NCBI GenBank assembly: GCA_963627915.1
Contig: CAVGCY010000025.1
Span: 33,998-97,997, forward strand
From: CALACW01 sp963627915
GTDB lineage: Bacteria; Bacillota; Clostridia; Oscillospirales; Acutalibacteraceae
Length of the DNA stretch: 64,000 bases
Direction of reading: 5' to 3'
Shown here: positions 1 through 8,255 of the stretch, piece by piece
Layout of the letters: the number at the start of each line of letters is the position of its first letter
Numbering within the stretch: position 1 is the first letter of the stretch
Program-made: the position numbers and the translations under genes
Notes under the pieces: generated by a model
What the model was told of the DNA's origin: nothing
Seen by the model: only the letters and a program-made list of their open reading frames with translations
The model's database searches: none

Positions 1-259
1 ACTCCGTGCGATCACTTAAATAATCAAAAGCCTCTTTTTTTAATTTTTCGATATCCGAATCATTTAAACCTGCGCTCTTGTCCGTTCTGTTTTTTATCCG
101 CTCCCGCGTTTTTTCAATCCATTCTGAATGCTTATTAACCTCATCCTCTATCGTTTTATCCGACAGGAACAACGGGGCTTTGACAGTGACGGACAAATCG
201 TTCTCTATATGAATCGCAAGCGTTTTTCTTTTGCTTCTTACAACATTGTACTTTTCCAT
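1..259 (-). CDS. YgjP-like (DUF45) metallopeptidase, partial
   Basis: Partial gene running off the left edge; only about 86 N-terminal residues are present. The visible pattern, an RSKRKT stretch near residue 8, a V-x-V-x-AP strand and then a WI-E-K-T-RER helix, is the N-terminal part of the YgjP/DUF45 family of putative zinc metallopeptidases. The catalytic HExxH would lie outside the window. The ATG ending at 259 is taken as start because a consensus promoter puts the transcription start almost on it; two upstream in-frame ATGs (274 and 277) would lie inside or upstream of the -10 box. No ribosome site is visible, so the mRNA may be leaderless. Family call moderately sure, role unknown. Confidence 0.6.
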   Translation of the reverse strand, partial: MEKYNVVRSKRKTLAIHIENDLSVTVKAPLFLSDKTIEDEVNKHSEWIEKTRERIKNRTDKSAGLNDSDIEKLKKEAFDYLSDRTE

Positions 260-265
260 ATTTTG

Positions 266-294
266 ATTATACATCATTTTTTTTGCAATTTCAA
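266..294 (-). promoter_or_regulatory. Sigma-A promoter for the YgjP-like gene
   Basis: On the minus strand TTGAAA (289-294), a 17-bp spacer and TATAAT (266-271). The expected start point falls on or next to the ATG at 259. It is back-to-back with the plus-strand promoter, with two bases between the two -35 boxes. Confidence 0.7.
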
Positions 295-296
295 CA

Positions 297-325
297 TTGA
301 TACTTCATTTATATCATGCTATAAT
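297..325 (+). promoter_or_regulatory. Sigma-A promoter for the small Cys-rich gene
   Basis: TTGATA (297-302), 17-bp spacer, TATAAT (320-325), with a TGC extended -10. It drives the small gene starting at 357. Confidence 0.75.
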
Positions 326-356
326 TACCGTAAATTTATGTTTCTCGGAGGATTCG

Positions 357-557
357 ATGGATAAGAACTCGGAAAAAACGCTTCGTTCCGACTGCGATAC
401 GTGCGAAAATCTGTTATATGACGAAGAAATGCGGGAATATTACTGCGATATAGACATGGACGAGGACGAAATGCTCAGATTCATGACATATTCAAATTAC
501 AACTGCCCGTACTACCGTACAAACGACGAATACAGAATTGTCAGAAAGCAAAATTAA
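357..557 (+). CDS. Small Cys-rich protein, DUF6472-like
   Basis: A 66-residue acidic protein with a CDTC pair, a later CDID and a YNCPYYR segment, ending in a basic IVRKQN tail. This arrangement resembles the short Clostridia family I know as DUF6472, whose function is unknown; the spaced cysteines suggest metal binding. The start at 357 is fixed by a GGAGG ribosome site at 346-350. It has its own promoter at 297-325 and ends in the hairpin at 556-591. Real gene likely; family name from memory and less certain. Confidence 0.7.
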   Translation: MDKNSEKTLRSDCDTCENLLYDEEMREYYCDIDMDEDEMLRFMTYSNYNCPYYRTNDEYRIVRKQN

Positions 558-591
558 AAAATGTCCCGGTACTGCTGCCGAGACATTTTTT
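556..591. terminator. Bidirectional terminator
   Basis: AATGTC-CGG and CCG-AGACATT arms around a short loop, flanked by A and T tracts. It lies between two convergent genes (ends at 557 and 598) and can serve both. Confidence 0.75.
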
Positions 592-597
592 CATTAT

Positions 598-1098
598 TTA
601 TTTTTCTTCGTTTTCTGCGTTTTCGTCCGATTCCTCATCGTCAGGGTCGTCCAGAACCTCGGTCTGATTAGTAAAGAAATACGTTTTGTTAAGAGGCGTG
701 CCCGTCTGCTTTTCGCATGCGGCGGCAAGAAGACGAATAAGCCCCGCCTCAACTACGGTATTTATCGCGGCGAAATCTATAAGAAGCTTAAGAGTCGATG
801 TAAAAAACGCGTCGTCCTTATCGTCAAAAAACGAATCGTCAACATCCGTGATTTTAACGCCCGTAAGCGACATATCCTGATTATACGCCGGCTTGTTTTT
901 CTCAATGCATTTAAGCGCGGTTTCCTTCATATGCTCGCTTTTTCCGCCCTTTAACGCAGAAGAAAGCGCAGACGTTCTCATCTGATACTTTACTTTAAGA
1001 TGACAGTTTTTGATTATAACGGCGCAAATTTTTACAAGCTCGGGATTAATGCTCTCGGGGATAAAAGGCTCGCCGTCCTTTGTAAAATAACTACTCAT
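598..1098 (-). CDS. Conserved-looking cytosolic protein of unknown function
   Basis: A 166-residue protein with no signal peptide or membrane segment. It begins MSSYFTKDGEPF, has a mixed helical middle, and ends in a very acidic tail (DDPDDEESDENAENEEK). I do not recognise the family. The start at 1098 is supported by an AAGGAG site; an upstream in-frame extension to 1143 lacks one. It has its own promoter (1134-1162) although it follows the ABC exporter on the same strand by 67 bases. Reading frame and signals are convincing, function unknown. Confidence 0.7.
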   Translation of the reverse strand: MSSYFTKDGEPFIPESINPELVKICAVIIKNCHLKVKYQMRTSALSSALKGGKSEHMKETALKCIEKNKPAYNQDMSLTGVKITDVDDSFFDDKDDAFFTSTLKLLIDFAAINTVVEAGLIRLLAAACEKQTGTPLNKTYFFTNQTEVLDDPDDEESDENAENEEK

Positions 1099-1133
1099 GC
1101 TGAAAAATCTCCTTAAATAAAAATGCTGAGGAT

Positions 1134-1162
1134 ATCTTATCACAATATCCCCGGCATTTCAA
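1134..1162 (-). promoter_or_regulatory. Promoter of the unknown 166-residue protein
   Basis: Minus strand TTGAAA (1157-1162), 17-bp spacer, TAAGAT (1134-1139) with a TGA extended -10. Confidence 0.55.
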
Positions 1163-1165
1163 GTA

Positions 1166-3088
1166 TTATTCCAATTCAAAAGCGCCCGTATAAAGCTGAT
1201 AATATACTCCGTGCTTTGCTATAAGCTCCTCATGGCTGCCGCGCTCGATTATTCGTCCCGCGTCAAGAACCATGATAACGTCCGAATTTTTAACAGTCGA
1301 GAGTCTGTGCGCTATTACAAACACCGTTCTGCCCTTCATAAGCGAATCCATACCACGCTGAACTATCGATTCGGTACGCGTATCTATGCTTGACGTCGCC
1401 TCGTCGAGAATCATAACCGGAGGGTCTGCGACAGCCGCTCTCGCTATTGAAATAAGCTGTCTTTGTCCCTGCGAAAGATTTGCCCCGTTGCCCGAAAGCA
1501 TGGTATTGTAGCCGTCGGGAAGACGGGAAATAAAATCGTCCGCACCGGCAAGCCGTGCGGCGGCTCTGCACTCCTCGTCCGTTGCGTCAAGTCTGCCGTA
1601 CCTGATATTGTCCATAACAGAACCCGTAAATAAATTCGTGTCCTGCAAAACCATGCCGAGCGAACGCCGGAGGTCGGCTTTTTTAATCTTGTTTATATTG
1701 ATTCCGTCGTAACGTATTTTACCGTCGGCAATATCGTAAAATCTGTTGATAAGATTCGTAATCGTCGTCTTGCCCGCGCCCGTTGCTCCGACAAAAGCGA
1801 CCTTCTGACCGGGCTTTGCGTATACGGATATATTATGAAGCACCATCTTCTTTTCCGTATATCCGAAATCAACGTCGTCAAGCGTTACGTCGCCGGCAAG
1901 ACGGGTATATGTCACAGTGCCGTCCCTGTGAGGATGTTTCCATGCCCACACGCCTGTGCGCTCGGAACACTCAGTAAGAACGCCGTTATCGTCCCTTGCG
2001 TTTACAAGCGTTACGTATCCGTCGTCGGTTTCGGGCTTCTCGTCTATAAGAGCGAATACTCTCGACGCACCGGCAAGACCCATAACAACGGAATTGACCT
2101 GCTGGGAAAGCTGGCTTACGTTTCCGGAAAACTGCTTTGTCATGTTAAGGAACGGAACAATAATGCTGATTGAAAACGCCATGCCCGAAACGCTTATATT
2201 CTTTGCATTTGTAATCATAAACAATGCGCCCGCAACAGCAACGACAACATAAAGAACGTTGCCTATGTTATTAAGAATCGGCATGAGTATATTTGCGAAT
2301 TTGTTTGCGCTCTGAGCGTCGGAGAAAAGACCTTCGTTTATCTCGTCGAATTTTTTGCACGTCTCCTCCTCATGACAGAAAACCTTTACGACCTTCTGAC
2401 CGTTCATGATTTCCTCTATATAGCCCTCGGTTTTGCCTATCGCAATCTGCTGACGGACAAAATATTTAGCCGAATTTCCTCCGACTTTTTTTGTTACGAG
2501 AATCATCATAACAACGCCGAAAACAACGACAAGCGTAAGCGGGATACTGTAATATATCATTATTCCGAAAACCGTCATAACCGTTATCGCAGATGTTAAA
2601 AACTGCGGCAGGCTCTGGGACAACATCTGCCTTAGGGTGTCGATATCGTTCGTGTAATAGCTCATTATATCGCCGTGGTTATGAGTATCGAAATATTTTA
2701 TCGGCAGCTTCTGCATGCCGGAGAACATCTTGTCCCTCATTTTACACAAAAAGCCCTGCGTCATTACCGCCATTAATCTTGTATAAATAAATCCGGCAAC
2801 AAGGGAAACAGCATAGAGTATTACAAGAACTATAACTTTCTCGGTAATTAAAGGCTTCGCCGACGTCCAGTCGCCCGTATCGAAATACTGCTCGATAATT
2901 TCGATAACGTTCTGCATGAATATCGACGGAATCGAGCTGACTATCGCATTGAATATTATACAGCACACTATTACGGGTGCAAGGACGGGAAAGAAACCGA
3001 ATACCGTTTTGATAATTCTGCCCATTGTACCTTTGGGCGCAGACTGCTCCGAAGCGCGTCCGCCTTTTTGAAAATCAGGTCTGCTCAT
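1166..3088 (-). CDS. ABC exporter half-transporter, second subunit
   Basis: A 640-residue half-transporter: six-helix ABC_membrane domain (about residues 30-330) followed by an ATPase domain. The Walker A reads GATGAGKTT, the signature is LSQGQRQ and Walker B is MILDEATSSID with the catalytic Glu present. Together with its upstream partner it should form a heterodimeric drug/lipid/peptide exporter in the membrane (BmrC/BmrD or TM287/288 type). The start at 3088 has a GGAGG-type site and overlaps the partner's end by 14 bases, which implies translational coupling; a longer frame to 3160 lies wholly within the partner gene. A 50-60 residue insertion near the start of the ATPase domain (EC-SERTGVW region) is unusual. 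Substrate unknown. Confidence 0.9.
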   Translation of the reverse strand: MSRPDFQKGGRASEQSAPKGTMGRIIKTVFGFFPVLAPVIVCCIIFNAIVSSIPSIFMQNVIEIIEQYFDTGDWTSAKPLITEKVIVLVILYAVSLVAGFIYTRLMAVMTQGFLCKMRDKMFSGMQKLPIKYFDTHNHGDIMSYYTNDIDTLRQMLSQSLPQFLTSAITVMTVFGIMIYYSIPLTLVVVFGVVMMILVTKKVGGNSAKYFVRQQIAIGKTEGYIEEIMNGQKVVKVFCHEEETCKKFDEINEGLFSDAQSANKFANILMPILNNIGNVLYVVVAVAGALFMITNAKNISVSGMAFSISIIVPFLNMTKQFSGNVSQLSQQVNSVVMGLAGASRVFALIDEKPETDDGYVTLVNARDDNGVLTECSERTGVWAWKHPHRDGTVTYTRLAGDVTLDDVDFGYTEKKMVLHNISVYAKPGQKVAFVGATGAGKTTITNLINRFYDIADGKIRYDGININKIKKADLRRSLGMVLQDTNLFTGSVMDNIRYGRLDATDEECRAAARLAGADDFISRLPDGYNTMLSGNGANLSQGQRQLISIARAAVADPPVMILDEATSSIDTRTESIVQRGMDSLMKGRTVFVIAHRLSTVKNSDVIMVLDAGRIIERGSHEELIAKHGVYYQLYTGAFELE

Positions 3089-4823
3089 TACCCTCGCCTC
3101 CCTTGTTCTGAGATTCGTATACCTCGCGGTAAATATCATTATTTTTAAGAAGCTCCTCATGAGTGCCGACGGCGTTTATTCTGCCGGAATCCATAACAAT
3201 AATTTTATCGGAGTCCTGAACCGAGGATATACGCTGTGCAATTATGATTTTCGTTGTATCGGGAATATACCGCCTCATTGCGTCCCTTATCTGAGCGTCC
3301 GTTTTCGTATCGACGGCGGATGTCGAGTCGTCGAGAATCAGTATTTTCGGCTTCTTAAGCAGCGCTCTTGCAATACAGAGTCTCTGCTTCTGTCCTCCCG
3401 AAACGTTTGCGCCGCCCTGCTCGATATACGTATCGTAACCGTCGGGGAATTTGTCTATAAACTCGTCTGCGCAGGAAAGCCTGCAAGCCTCCTTCAGCTC
3501 TTCGTCCGTCGCGTTCTTGTTTCCCCAGCGAAGATTTTCCTTTACAGTGCCGGAGAAAAGGATGTTTTTCTGCAAAACGACGGCAACCTGATTGCGGAGC
3601 GAATCGATATCGTATTTTTTAACGTCAAGTCCGCCGACCTTGACCGTTCCGTCCGTTGTATCGTAAAGACGGCATATAAGCTGAACAAGCGTTGACTTTG
3701 ATGAACCCGTACCGCCGATAATTCCCACGGTTTCTCCGGATTTTATATGAATATCAATATTTTCAAGTGCGTCTCTTTCGGATTTGCTTGAGTATCTGAA
3801 GCTGACGCAATCAAAATCTATGCTTCCGTCCTTTACCGTATACTCGGGATTTTCGCAGTTTTTAAGACTGCTTTCCTCATTTAAAACCTCGGCAATTCTT
3901 CTTGCGGACTCACCCGACATCGTAATCATAACGATTATCATCGAAACCATCATAAGCGACGAAAGAATCTGGAAACCGTATGTAAGCATCGAGGAAAGCT
4001 GACCTACATCCAGCGCCGCGCCCGTCGTCGTAACGACAAGATACGAGCCGAGCGTTAAAACGACTATCATCGTACAGTACATGCAAAACTGCATCATCGG
4101 GTTGTTGATCGCAAGAATTTTTTCCGCCTTTGTAAAATCGGAACGAACGTCGTCCGAGGCTGCCGCAAACTTTTTATTTTCGTAATCCTCTCTTACATAT
4201 GCCTTTACAACTCTCATGCCCTTAACGTTTTCCTGAACGGACTCGTTGAGCTTATCGTACTTTCTGAAAACCTTTTTAAACAACGGCATAACTTTTTTTC
4301 CGATTAAAATCAGTCCGAACGCAAGAAACGGTATTTCAAGCGCAAACACAATCGCAAGCTTTCCGCCCATTATGAACGCCATCGTAAACGCAAAAATCAT
4401 CATAAGCGGAGAACGTATCGCAATTCTTATTATCATCATAAACGCAAGCTGAACATTGTTTATGTCCGTCGTCAGACGGGTAACAAGACTTGCCGTCGAA
4501 AATTTGTCAATATTTTCAAACGAATACGTCTGAATCTTATAGAACATATCCTTTCTCAGATTTTTTGCGAATCCGCACGAAGCCGTTGCGCATGTATTTC
4601 CCGCAAGCGCGCCGAAAACAAGCGACATAACGGCCATGATAATAAGCACGAGCGAATATTTTAAAATCTCCGAAAAATCGCATCCGGCTTTTATTTCATT
4701 GACAAATCTTGAAATAATAAACGGTATCGCGCATTCAAGCATTACCTCGAATACAATAAAAACGGGAGTCAGAATCGTCTGCTTTTTATACTCTCTGATA
4801 CATCCCGCCAATGTCTTTATCAT
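3075..4823 (-). CDS. ABC exporter half-transporter, first subunit
   Basis: A 582-residue ABC_membrane plus ATPase protein. Its Walker A is altered (GGTGSSKST, where a Ser replaces the usual Gly before Lys) and the Walker B is followed by Asp rather than Glu (ILDDSTSAVD), while its signature VSGGQKQR is canonical. This is the pattern of heterodimeric exporters in which one of the two ATP sites is degenerate; the partner at 1166-3088 carries the catalytic Glu. The start at 4823 has GGAGG at 4832-4836; an ATG at 4844 lies upstream of that site. The gene is first in a two-gene operon behind a consensus promoter and duplicated operator. Substrate cannot be read from sequence. Confidence 0.9.
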   Translation of the reverse strand: MIKTLAGCIREYKKQTILTPVFIVFEVMLECAIPFIISRFVNEIKAGCDFSEILKYSLVLIIMAVMSLVFGALAGNTCATASCGFAKNLRKDMFYKIQTYSFENIDKFSTASLVTRLTTDINNVQLAFMMIIRIAIRSPLMMIFAFTMAFIMGGKLAIVFALEIPFLAFGLILIGKKVMPLFKKVFRKYDKLNESVQENVKGMRVVKAYVREDYENKKFAAASDDVRSDFTKAEKILAINNPMMQFCMYCTMIVVLTLGSYLVVTTTGAALDVGQLSSMLTYGFQILSSLMMVSMIIVMITMSGESARRIAEVLNEESSLKNCENPEYTVKDGSIDFDCVSFRYSSKSERDALENIDIHIKSGETVGIIGGTGSSKSTLVQLICRLYDTTDGTVKVGGLDVKKYDIDSLRNQVAVVLQKNILFSGTVKENLRWGNKNATDEELKEACRLSCADEFIDKFPDGYDTYIEQGGANVSGGQKQRLCIARALLKKPKILILDDSTSAVDTKTDAQIRDAMRRYIPDTTKIIIAQRISSVQDSDKIIVMDSGRINAVGTHEELLKNNDIYREVYESQNKGGEGNEQT

Positions 4824-4845
4824 CGGTAAAAACCTCCTGTTCATT

Positions 4846-4877
4846 TTTTAGTACACGCTAATTTTAGTACACGCTAA
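4846..4877 (-). promoter_or_regulatory. Duplicated 16-bp operator of the ABC exporter
   Basis: Two exact head-to-tail copies of TTTTAGTACACGCTAA (plus strand) at 4846-4861 and 4862-4877. They touch the -10 box and cover the predicted transcription start, a position typical of repressor sites. The core read on the minus strand, GTGTACTAAAA, recurs upstream of the LRR gene at 48562. Confidence 0.6.
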
Positions 4878-4905
4878 TTATAAAGCGAAAAAGGGTAATT
4901 GTCAA
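4877..4905 (-). promoter_or_regulatory. Consensus sigma-A promoter of the ABC exporter operon
   Basis: Perfect TTGACA (4900-4905), 17-bp spacer, TATAAT (4877-4882) on the minus strand. Such a strong promoter next to tandem repeats suggests control by repression. Confidence 0.85.
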
Positions 4906-5043
4906 TCGGTTAATTAATTTTCGTCGATAGTTATTAATTGCCCCTTAAACATAAAAATTATCATGTGCATTTTGCCCATGAGCGCATAACATTAATTGTA
5001 TATAGTTAATAATTTTTAATGCCAAAAAATCGGTATATTCTGT

Positions 5044-5072
5044 TTGCAAAAATAATTATATTATGGTATTAT
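5044..5072 (+). promoter_or_regulatory. Promoter of the phosphoesterase operon
   Basis: TTGCAA (5044-5049), 17-bp spacer, TATTAT (5067-5072) preceded by TGG. Confidence 0.6.
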
Positions 5073-5094
5073 AATTATTTGTGAGGCGATTATC

Positions 5095-5901
5095 ATGACA
5101 AAATTCACAGCGGTTACGGATATGCATTATTCCGATATACAAAAAAAAGACGACAAATTAAATTCCCTGTCGGCAGATAAATTACGAAAAGCTCTGGAAA
5201 GTGAAACCAAAGACAACGGCTTTATCGTAAATCTCGGAGATACGGCGGACGGATACCCCGGATATAAGCCGCAGCTTGAGCTTCTTAACGAGATTGCCGA
5301 TATTTTCAAAGCCTCGGGACGTAAGGTTTACAGCGCAATAGGCAACCACGACACATCCTCGGACAAACATGATTATTATAAAATTCTTGCAATGCCGAAC
5401 AGATATTACACGTTTGACGCCGGCGATTATCTCGGAATCATGCTCGACGCGGCAACCGACAACCCCGAAAAGCCGTACCCCGAAAAGGAAATGGCATGGT
5501 ACGCTCCGTATCTCGACGACGAACAGATACGGTGGTTTATAAAAACGGTGAACGAAAGCGAGAAAAAAATTCTCGTATTCACCCACTTTCCGTTTATAAT
5601 TCCGGACCCCGACTGTGAGGAAATAAACGACCCGTCAAGGAATCACTATATTTTAAACCGTAACACGGTGCTTGATATTTTAAGAGATAACGATAAAATA
5701 AGAGCCGTATTTTCCGGTCATTATCACGACGGTTCGATAATGCTTTTAAACGGAAAGCCGTTCGTTATTTTCAGAGGTATGGCAATAGGCGAAGAATGCA
5801 CATTTGCCGACGTTGAAATAGATGACGAAACGCTTAAAATCACCGGTCACGGCAGACAGGAAAGCTTTATGCTCACTACCGGAAAAAAATTAAGGACGTG
5901 A
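5095..5901 (+). CDS. Calcineurin-like metallophosphoesterase
   Basis: A 268-residue protein with the full set of two-metal phosphoesterase motifs: DMHYSD near residue 10, GDTADG near 48, GNHD near 85, THFP near 163 and SGHYHDG near 205. No signal peptide is seen, so it is probably cytosolic. Substrate not predictable: members act on nucleotides, phosphoproteins or cell-wall precursors. The ribosome site is a weak GAGGCG. It is followed after 7 bases by the D,D-carboxypeptidase gene and then a FliB-like gene, so the three probably form an operon. Confidence 0.85.
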   Translation: MTKFTAVTDMHYSDIQKKDDKLNSLSADKLRKALESETKDNGFIVNLGDTADGYPGYKPQLELLNEIADIFKASGRKVYSAIGNHDTSSDKHDYYKILAMPNRYYTFDAGDYLGIMLDAATDNPEKPYPEKEMAWYAPYLDDEQIRWFIKTVNESEKKILVFTHFPFIIPDPDCEEINDPSRNHYILNRNTVLDILRDNDKIRAVFSGHYHDGSIMLLNGKPFVIFRGMAIGEECTFADVEIDDETLKITGHGRQESFMLTTGKKLRT

Positions 5902-5908
5902 AAATAGA

Positions 5909-7228
5909 ATGAAAAAGTATTTTAATGCATTTTTATCTTTAACCGTTTCTCTTATCCTTGCGGTATCGATATTTATTACCCCCTCGTTTGCACTCGACGA
6001 AAGCTCCTCGGCAGAGGAAACCGTAACCGTAACGGAGGAAACAAGCGCGGTTCACACAAAAACATACAGGGATTACGACCTTACGGGAGACGGAAAATTT
6101 ACAATTTCGGACATACGCATATTTCTGAGGGTAACGGCAAAGCTTGACGCTTTCCCCGAAGACGTCGATACTTCCGTATTCGACATGGACAACAACGGCA
6201 TGCTGACAACTGCCGACGTAAGACTTATGCTCAGAGATTTTCTGGGCATCGTTACGTCAAAAACAGAATACGAAAACAGCACAAAACAGCAGACAACCGA
6301 AGCTCCGACAACTCAAGCACCGACAACTCAAGCACCGACAACAGAAGCTCCGACGACTCAGGCTCCGACAACCGAAGCTCCCGTCACGACGACAAGAAAC
6401 AAAATGGAGCCTGTCGATTCGGACAAGGTTCTCGGAAACGAAGGATCGGCGTTCAGAGAATCTGCCGTTTACGATCTTACAAACGATCAGATGCTCTACT
6501 CCTACAACGCGGAAACGGCGGCCTACCCCGCAAGCATGACAAAGCTTATGACTGCGCTCGTCGCTTCCAAATATGTGCCGATGGATTACGTAATAACCGT
6601 AGGAAGCGAAATTTACCTTACCGAATCCAATTCGTCGCTTTCCTACATTCAGCCGGGCTACAGAATGACAATGCAGGATTTGATTACTTCTCTCCTGCTG
6701 CCGTCGGGATGTGACTCCGCATACTGCATAGCGGTTCAGACGGCAAAATATTTATACGGTTACGACCTTTCCAATCAAACCGCGCTTAACAAATTCGTGA
6801 ACCTTATGAACAGCACGGCAAGCGAACTCGGCTGCATAAACACGCATTTCGTAAACCCGTCGGGATTCCCGTATTCAGACCACTACACATGCGCAAGAGA
6901 TATGGTTCTCATAGCAAAAGAGGTTTACTGGAACCGCACGTTAAGACTTATCGCTTCATGGTACAAAAAGACGGTAACCATAGAATCCGGTCAAACCCTT
7001 ACATATGAAAATTCAAACAAGCTTCTCTGGCAGAGTTCGGACTATTACTATGATTACGCAATGGGAATGAAGACAGGAACGACGAGCGAGGCAGGATGCT
7101 GTCTTACCGCCGCCGCGGAAAAGGACGGCCGCGCACTTCTCGTAATTATTATGGGAGCCGACTGGAACAAAGACAGATATAACTGCGCGATAAATTATTT
7201 CGAGCATTATTTTAACAAAGGATATTGA
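5909..7228 (+). CDS. Secreted D,D-carboxypeptidase with N-terminal dockerin-like domain
   Basis: A 439-residue exported protein: signal peptide (about 1-28), a dockerin-like pair of calcium loops (DLTGDGK near 53, DMDNNG near 91), a Thr/Pro linker of five-residue units (about 128-160), then a peptidase S11 domain that trims pentapeptides in peptidoglycan. Catalytic motifs are SMTK (Ser209, Lys212) and KTGT (388-391). The usual SxN motif reads Ser-Gly-Cys at 266-268, so the Asn is replaced by Cys. A dockerin on a cell-wall enzyme would let it dock on a cohesin scaffold; that part is inference. Its TGA overlaps the next gene's ATG. Confidence 0.85.
   Translation: MKKYFNAFLSLTVSLILAVSIFITPSFALDESSSAEETVTVTEETSAVHTKTYRDYDLTGDGKFTISDIRIFLRVTAKLDAFPEDVDTSVFDMDNNGMLTTADVRLMLRDFLGIVTSKTEYENSTKQQTTEAPTTQAPTTQAPTTEAPTTQAPTTEAPVTTTRNKMEPVDSDKVLGNEGSAFRESAVYDLTNDQMLYSYNAETAAYPASMTKLMTALVASKYVPMDYVITVGSEIYLTESNSSLSYIQPGYRMTMQDLITSLLLPSGCDSAYCIAVQTAKYLYGYDLSNQTALNKFVNLMNSTASELGCINTHFVNPSGFPYSDHYTCARDMVLIAKEVYWNRTLRLIASWYKKTVTIESGQTLTYENSNKLLWQSSDYYYDYAMGMKTGTTSEAGCCLTAAAEKDGRALLVIIMGADWNKDRYNCAINYFEHYFNKGY
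6293..6382 (+). repeat. 15-bp coding minisatellite, Thr-Thr-(Gln/Glu)-Ala-Pro linker
   Basis: About six imperfect 15-bp units encoding TTQAP or TTEAP inside the carboxypeptidase gene. Synonymous changes between units show it is an older repeat under protein-level constraint. Confidence 0.8.
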
Positions 7229-8199
7229 TGAGATACACATTTGAGGATCATTATCACGATTTTAAATGTATCGCGTCAAAATGTCCGGACTCCTGCTGTA
7301 AGGGCTGGGAAATTATAGTAGACTCGGATGCGTACGAAAAATACAAAAAAAACAGTTCCGAATTTTCAAAGCGGATAATAAAAAAAATTACGACAAACGA
7401 AGATTCGGAGCATGTTTTTATTCAGAAAAACGGCAGATGTCCGTTTTTAAACGATAAAAAACTGTGCGATATTATAATAAACGAGGGTGAAAACGAGCTT
7501 TGCGAGGTCTGCCGCCAACACCCGCGTTTTGTCGAGGAATACGGCGATATCACAGAGATAAGCCTGTCGCTCTCCTGCCCGGCTGTTATCGATATTATCA
7601 AAAACAAAACGTCGCTTACTTTTTACAGCATAAAGGAAAACGATGAAAATGCGGAATATATAATTGACGACCCGCTTCTGCCCGCGCTGTTAGAAATAAG
7701 AGAAAAAATGCTTGATATTATCGCCCGTCACGATACGTATGAAGCCGTTTCTCTTATTTATTCGCTTGCTTTGGGTTTTCAGAATAATATCGACGCCGAC
7801 GATTTTTCCGACGCGGCAAAGTTGACGCCGGAATACGGTGAAGTGAAAAAATTTGATTATTACGGCGTTCTCTCCTCTCTCGAAATTCTGACGGACGAAT
7901 GGCGGGAGGTTCTGAATTCGGAGAAAAACAAACCCAACAATATCGATAAAAACGATATTCTGTTAAAAAATATTCTCTCCTATTTTGTTTACAGATATAT
8001 TCCAAAGTCAATAAACGACGGCGATATAATTTCAAAGGCTCAATTTGTTATTTTCTCACTCGGCGCGATAATTCATTTCGCCGAAAGAAATATTTTCCTT
8101 TCTTCTCAAAAAGACGCTCTTGCATACACCGCAAGGCTTTATTCAAAGGAAATCGAGCACAACCCGGATAATATTGAAAAAATAATGAATAAATTATAA
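7228..8199 (+). CDS. FliB-family lysine-N-methylase (radical-SAM-like Cys motif)
   Basis: A 323-residue protein with the family's N-terminal Cys cluster (CIASKCPDSCCKGW near residues 13-26) followed by CPFL, LCDI, LCEVCRQHPR and LSCP segments near 72-130. This matches the FliB flagellin lysine-N-methylase family, whose founding member methylates flagellin. No flagellar gene lies in the window, so here the substrate is open. The start ATG at 7228 overlaps the preceding stop by one base (TGATG), implying coupling with the carboxypeptidase. It ends in the terminator at 8205-8247. Confidence 0.75.
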   Translation: MRYTFEDHYHDFKCIASKCPDSCCKGWEIIVDSDAYEKYKKNSSEFSKRIIKKITTNEDSEHVFIQKNGRCPFLNDKKLCDIIINEGENELCEVCRQHPRFVEEYGDITEISLSLSCPAVIDIIKNKTSLTFYSIKENDENAEYIIDDPLLPALLEIREKMLDIIARHDTYEAVSLIYSLALGFQNNIDADDFSDAAKLTPEYGEVKKFDYYGVLSSLEILTDEWREVLNSEKNKPNNIDKNDILLKNILSYFVYRYIPKSINDGDIISKAQFVIFSLGAIIHFAERNIFLSSQKDALAYTARLYSKEIEHNPDNIEKIMNKL

Positions 8200-8204
8200 A
8201 AACT

Positions 8205-8247
8205 GCGGTTCCGAATCAGACCTCGGAACCGCTTTGCGTATTTTTTA
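8205..8247. terminator. Bidirectional terminator
   Basis: GCGGTTCCGA (8205-8214) pairs with TCGGAACCGC (8223-8232); T-rich sequence follows and A-rich sequence precedes. It separates convergent genes. Confidence 0.85.
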
Positions 8248-8255
8248 TTTAATGA

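Noticed and set aside
598..954. Plus-strand frame over the unknown 166-residue gene
   Set aside because: Very basic and Arg-rich, no start signals; the minus-strand gene has promoter and ribosome site.
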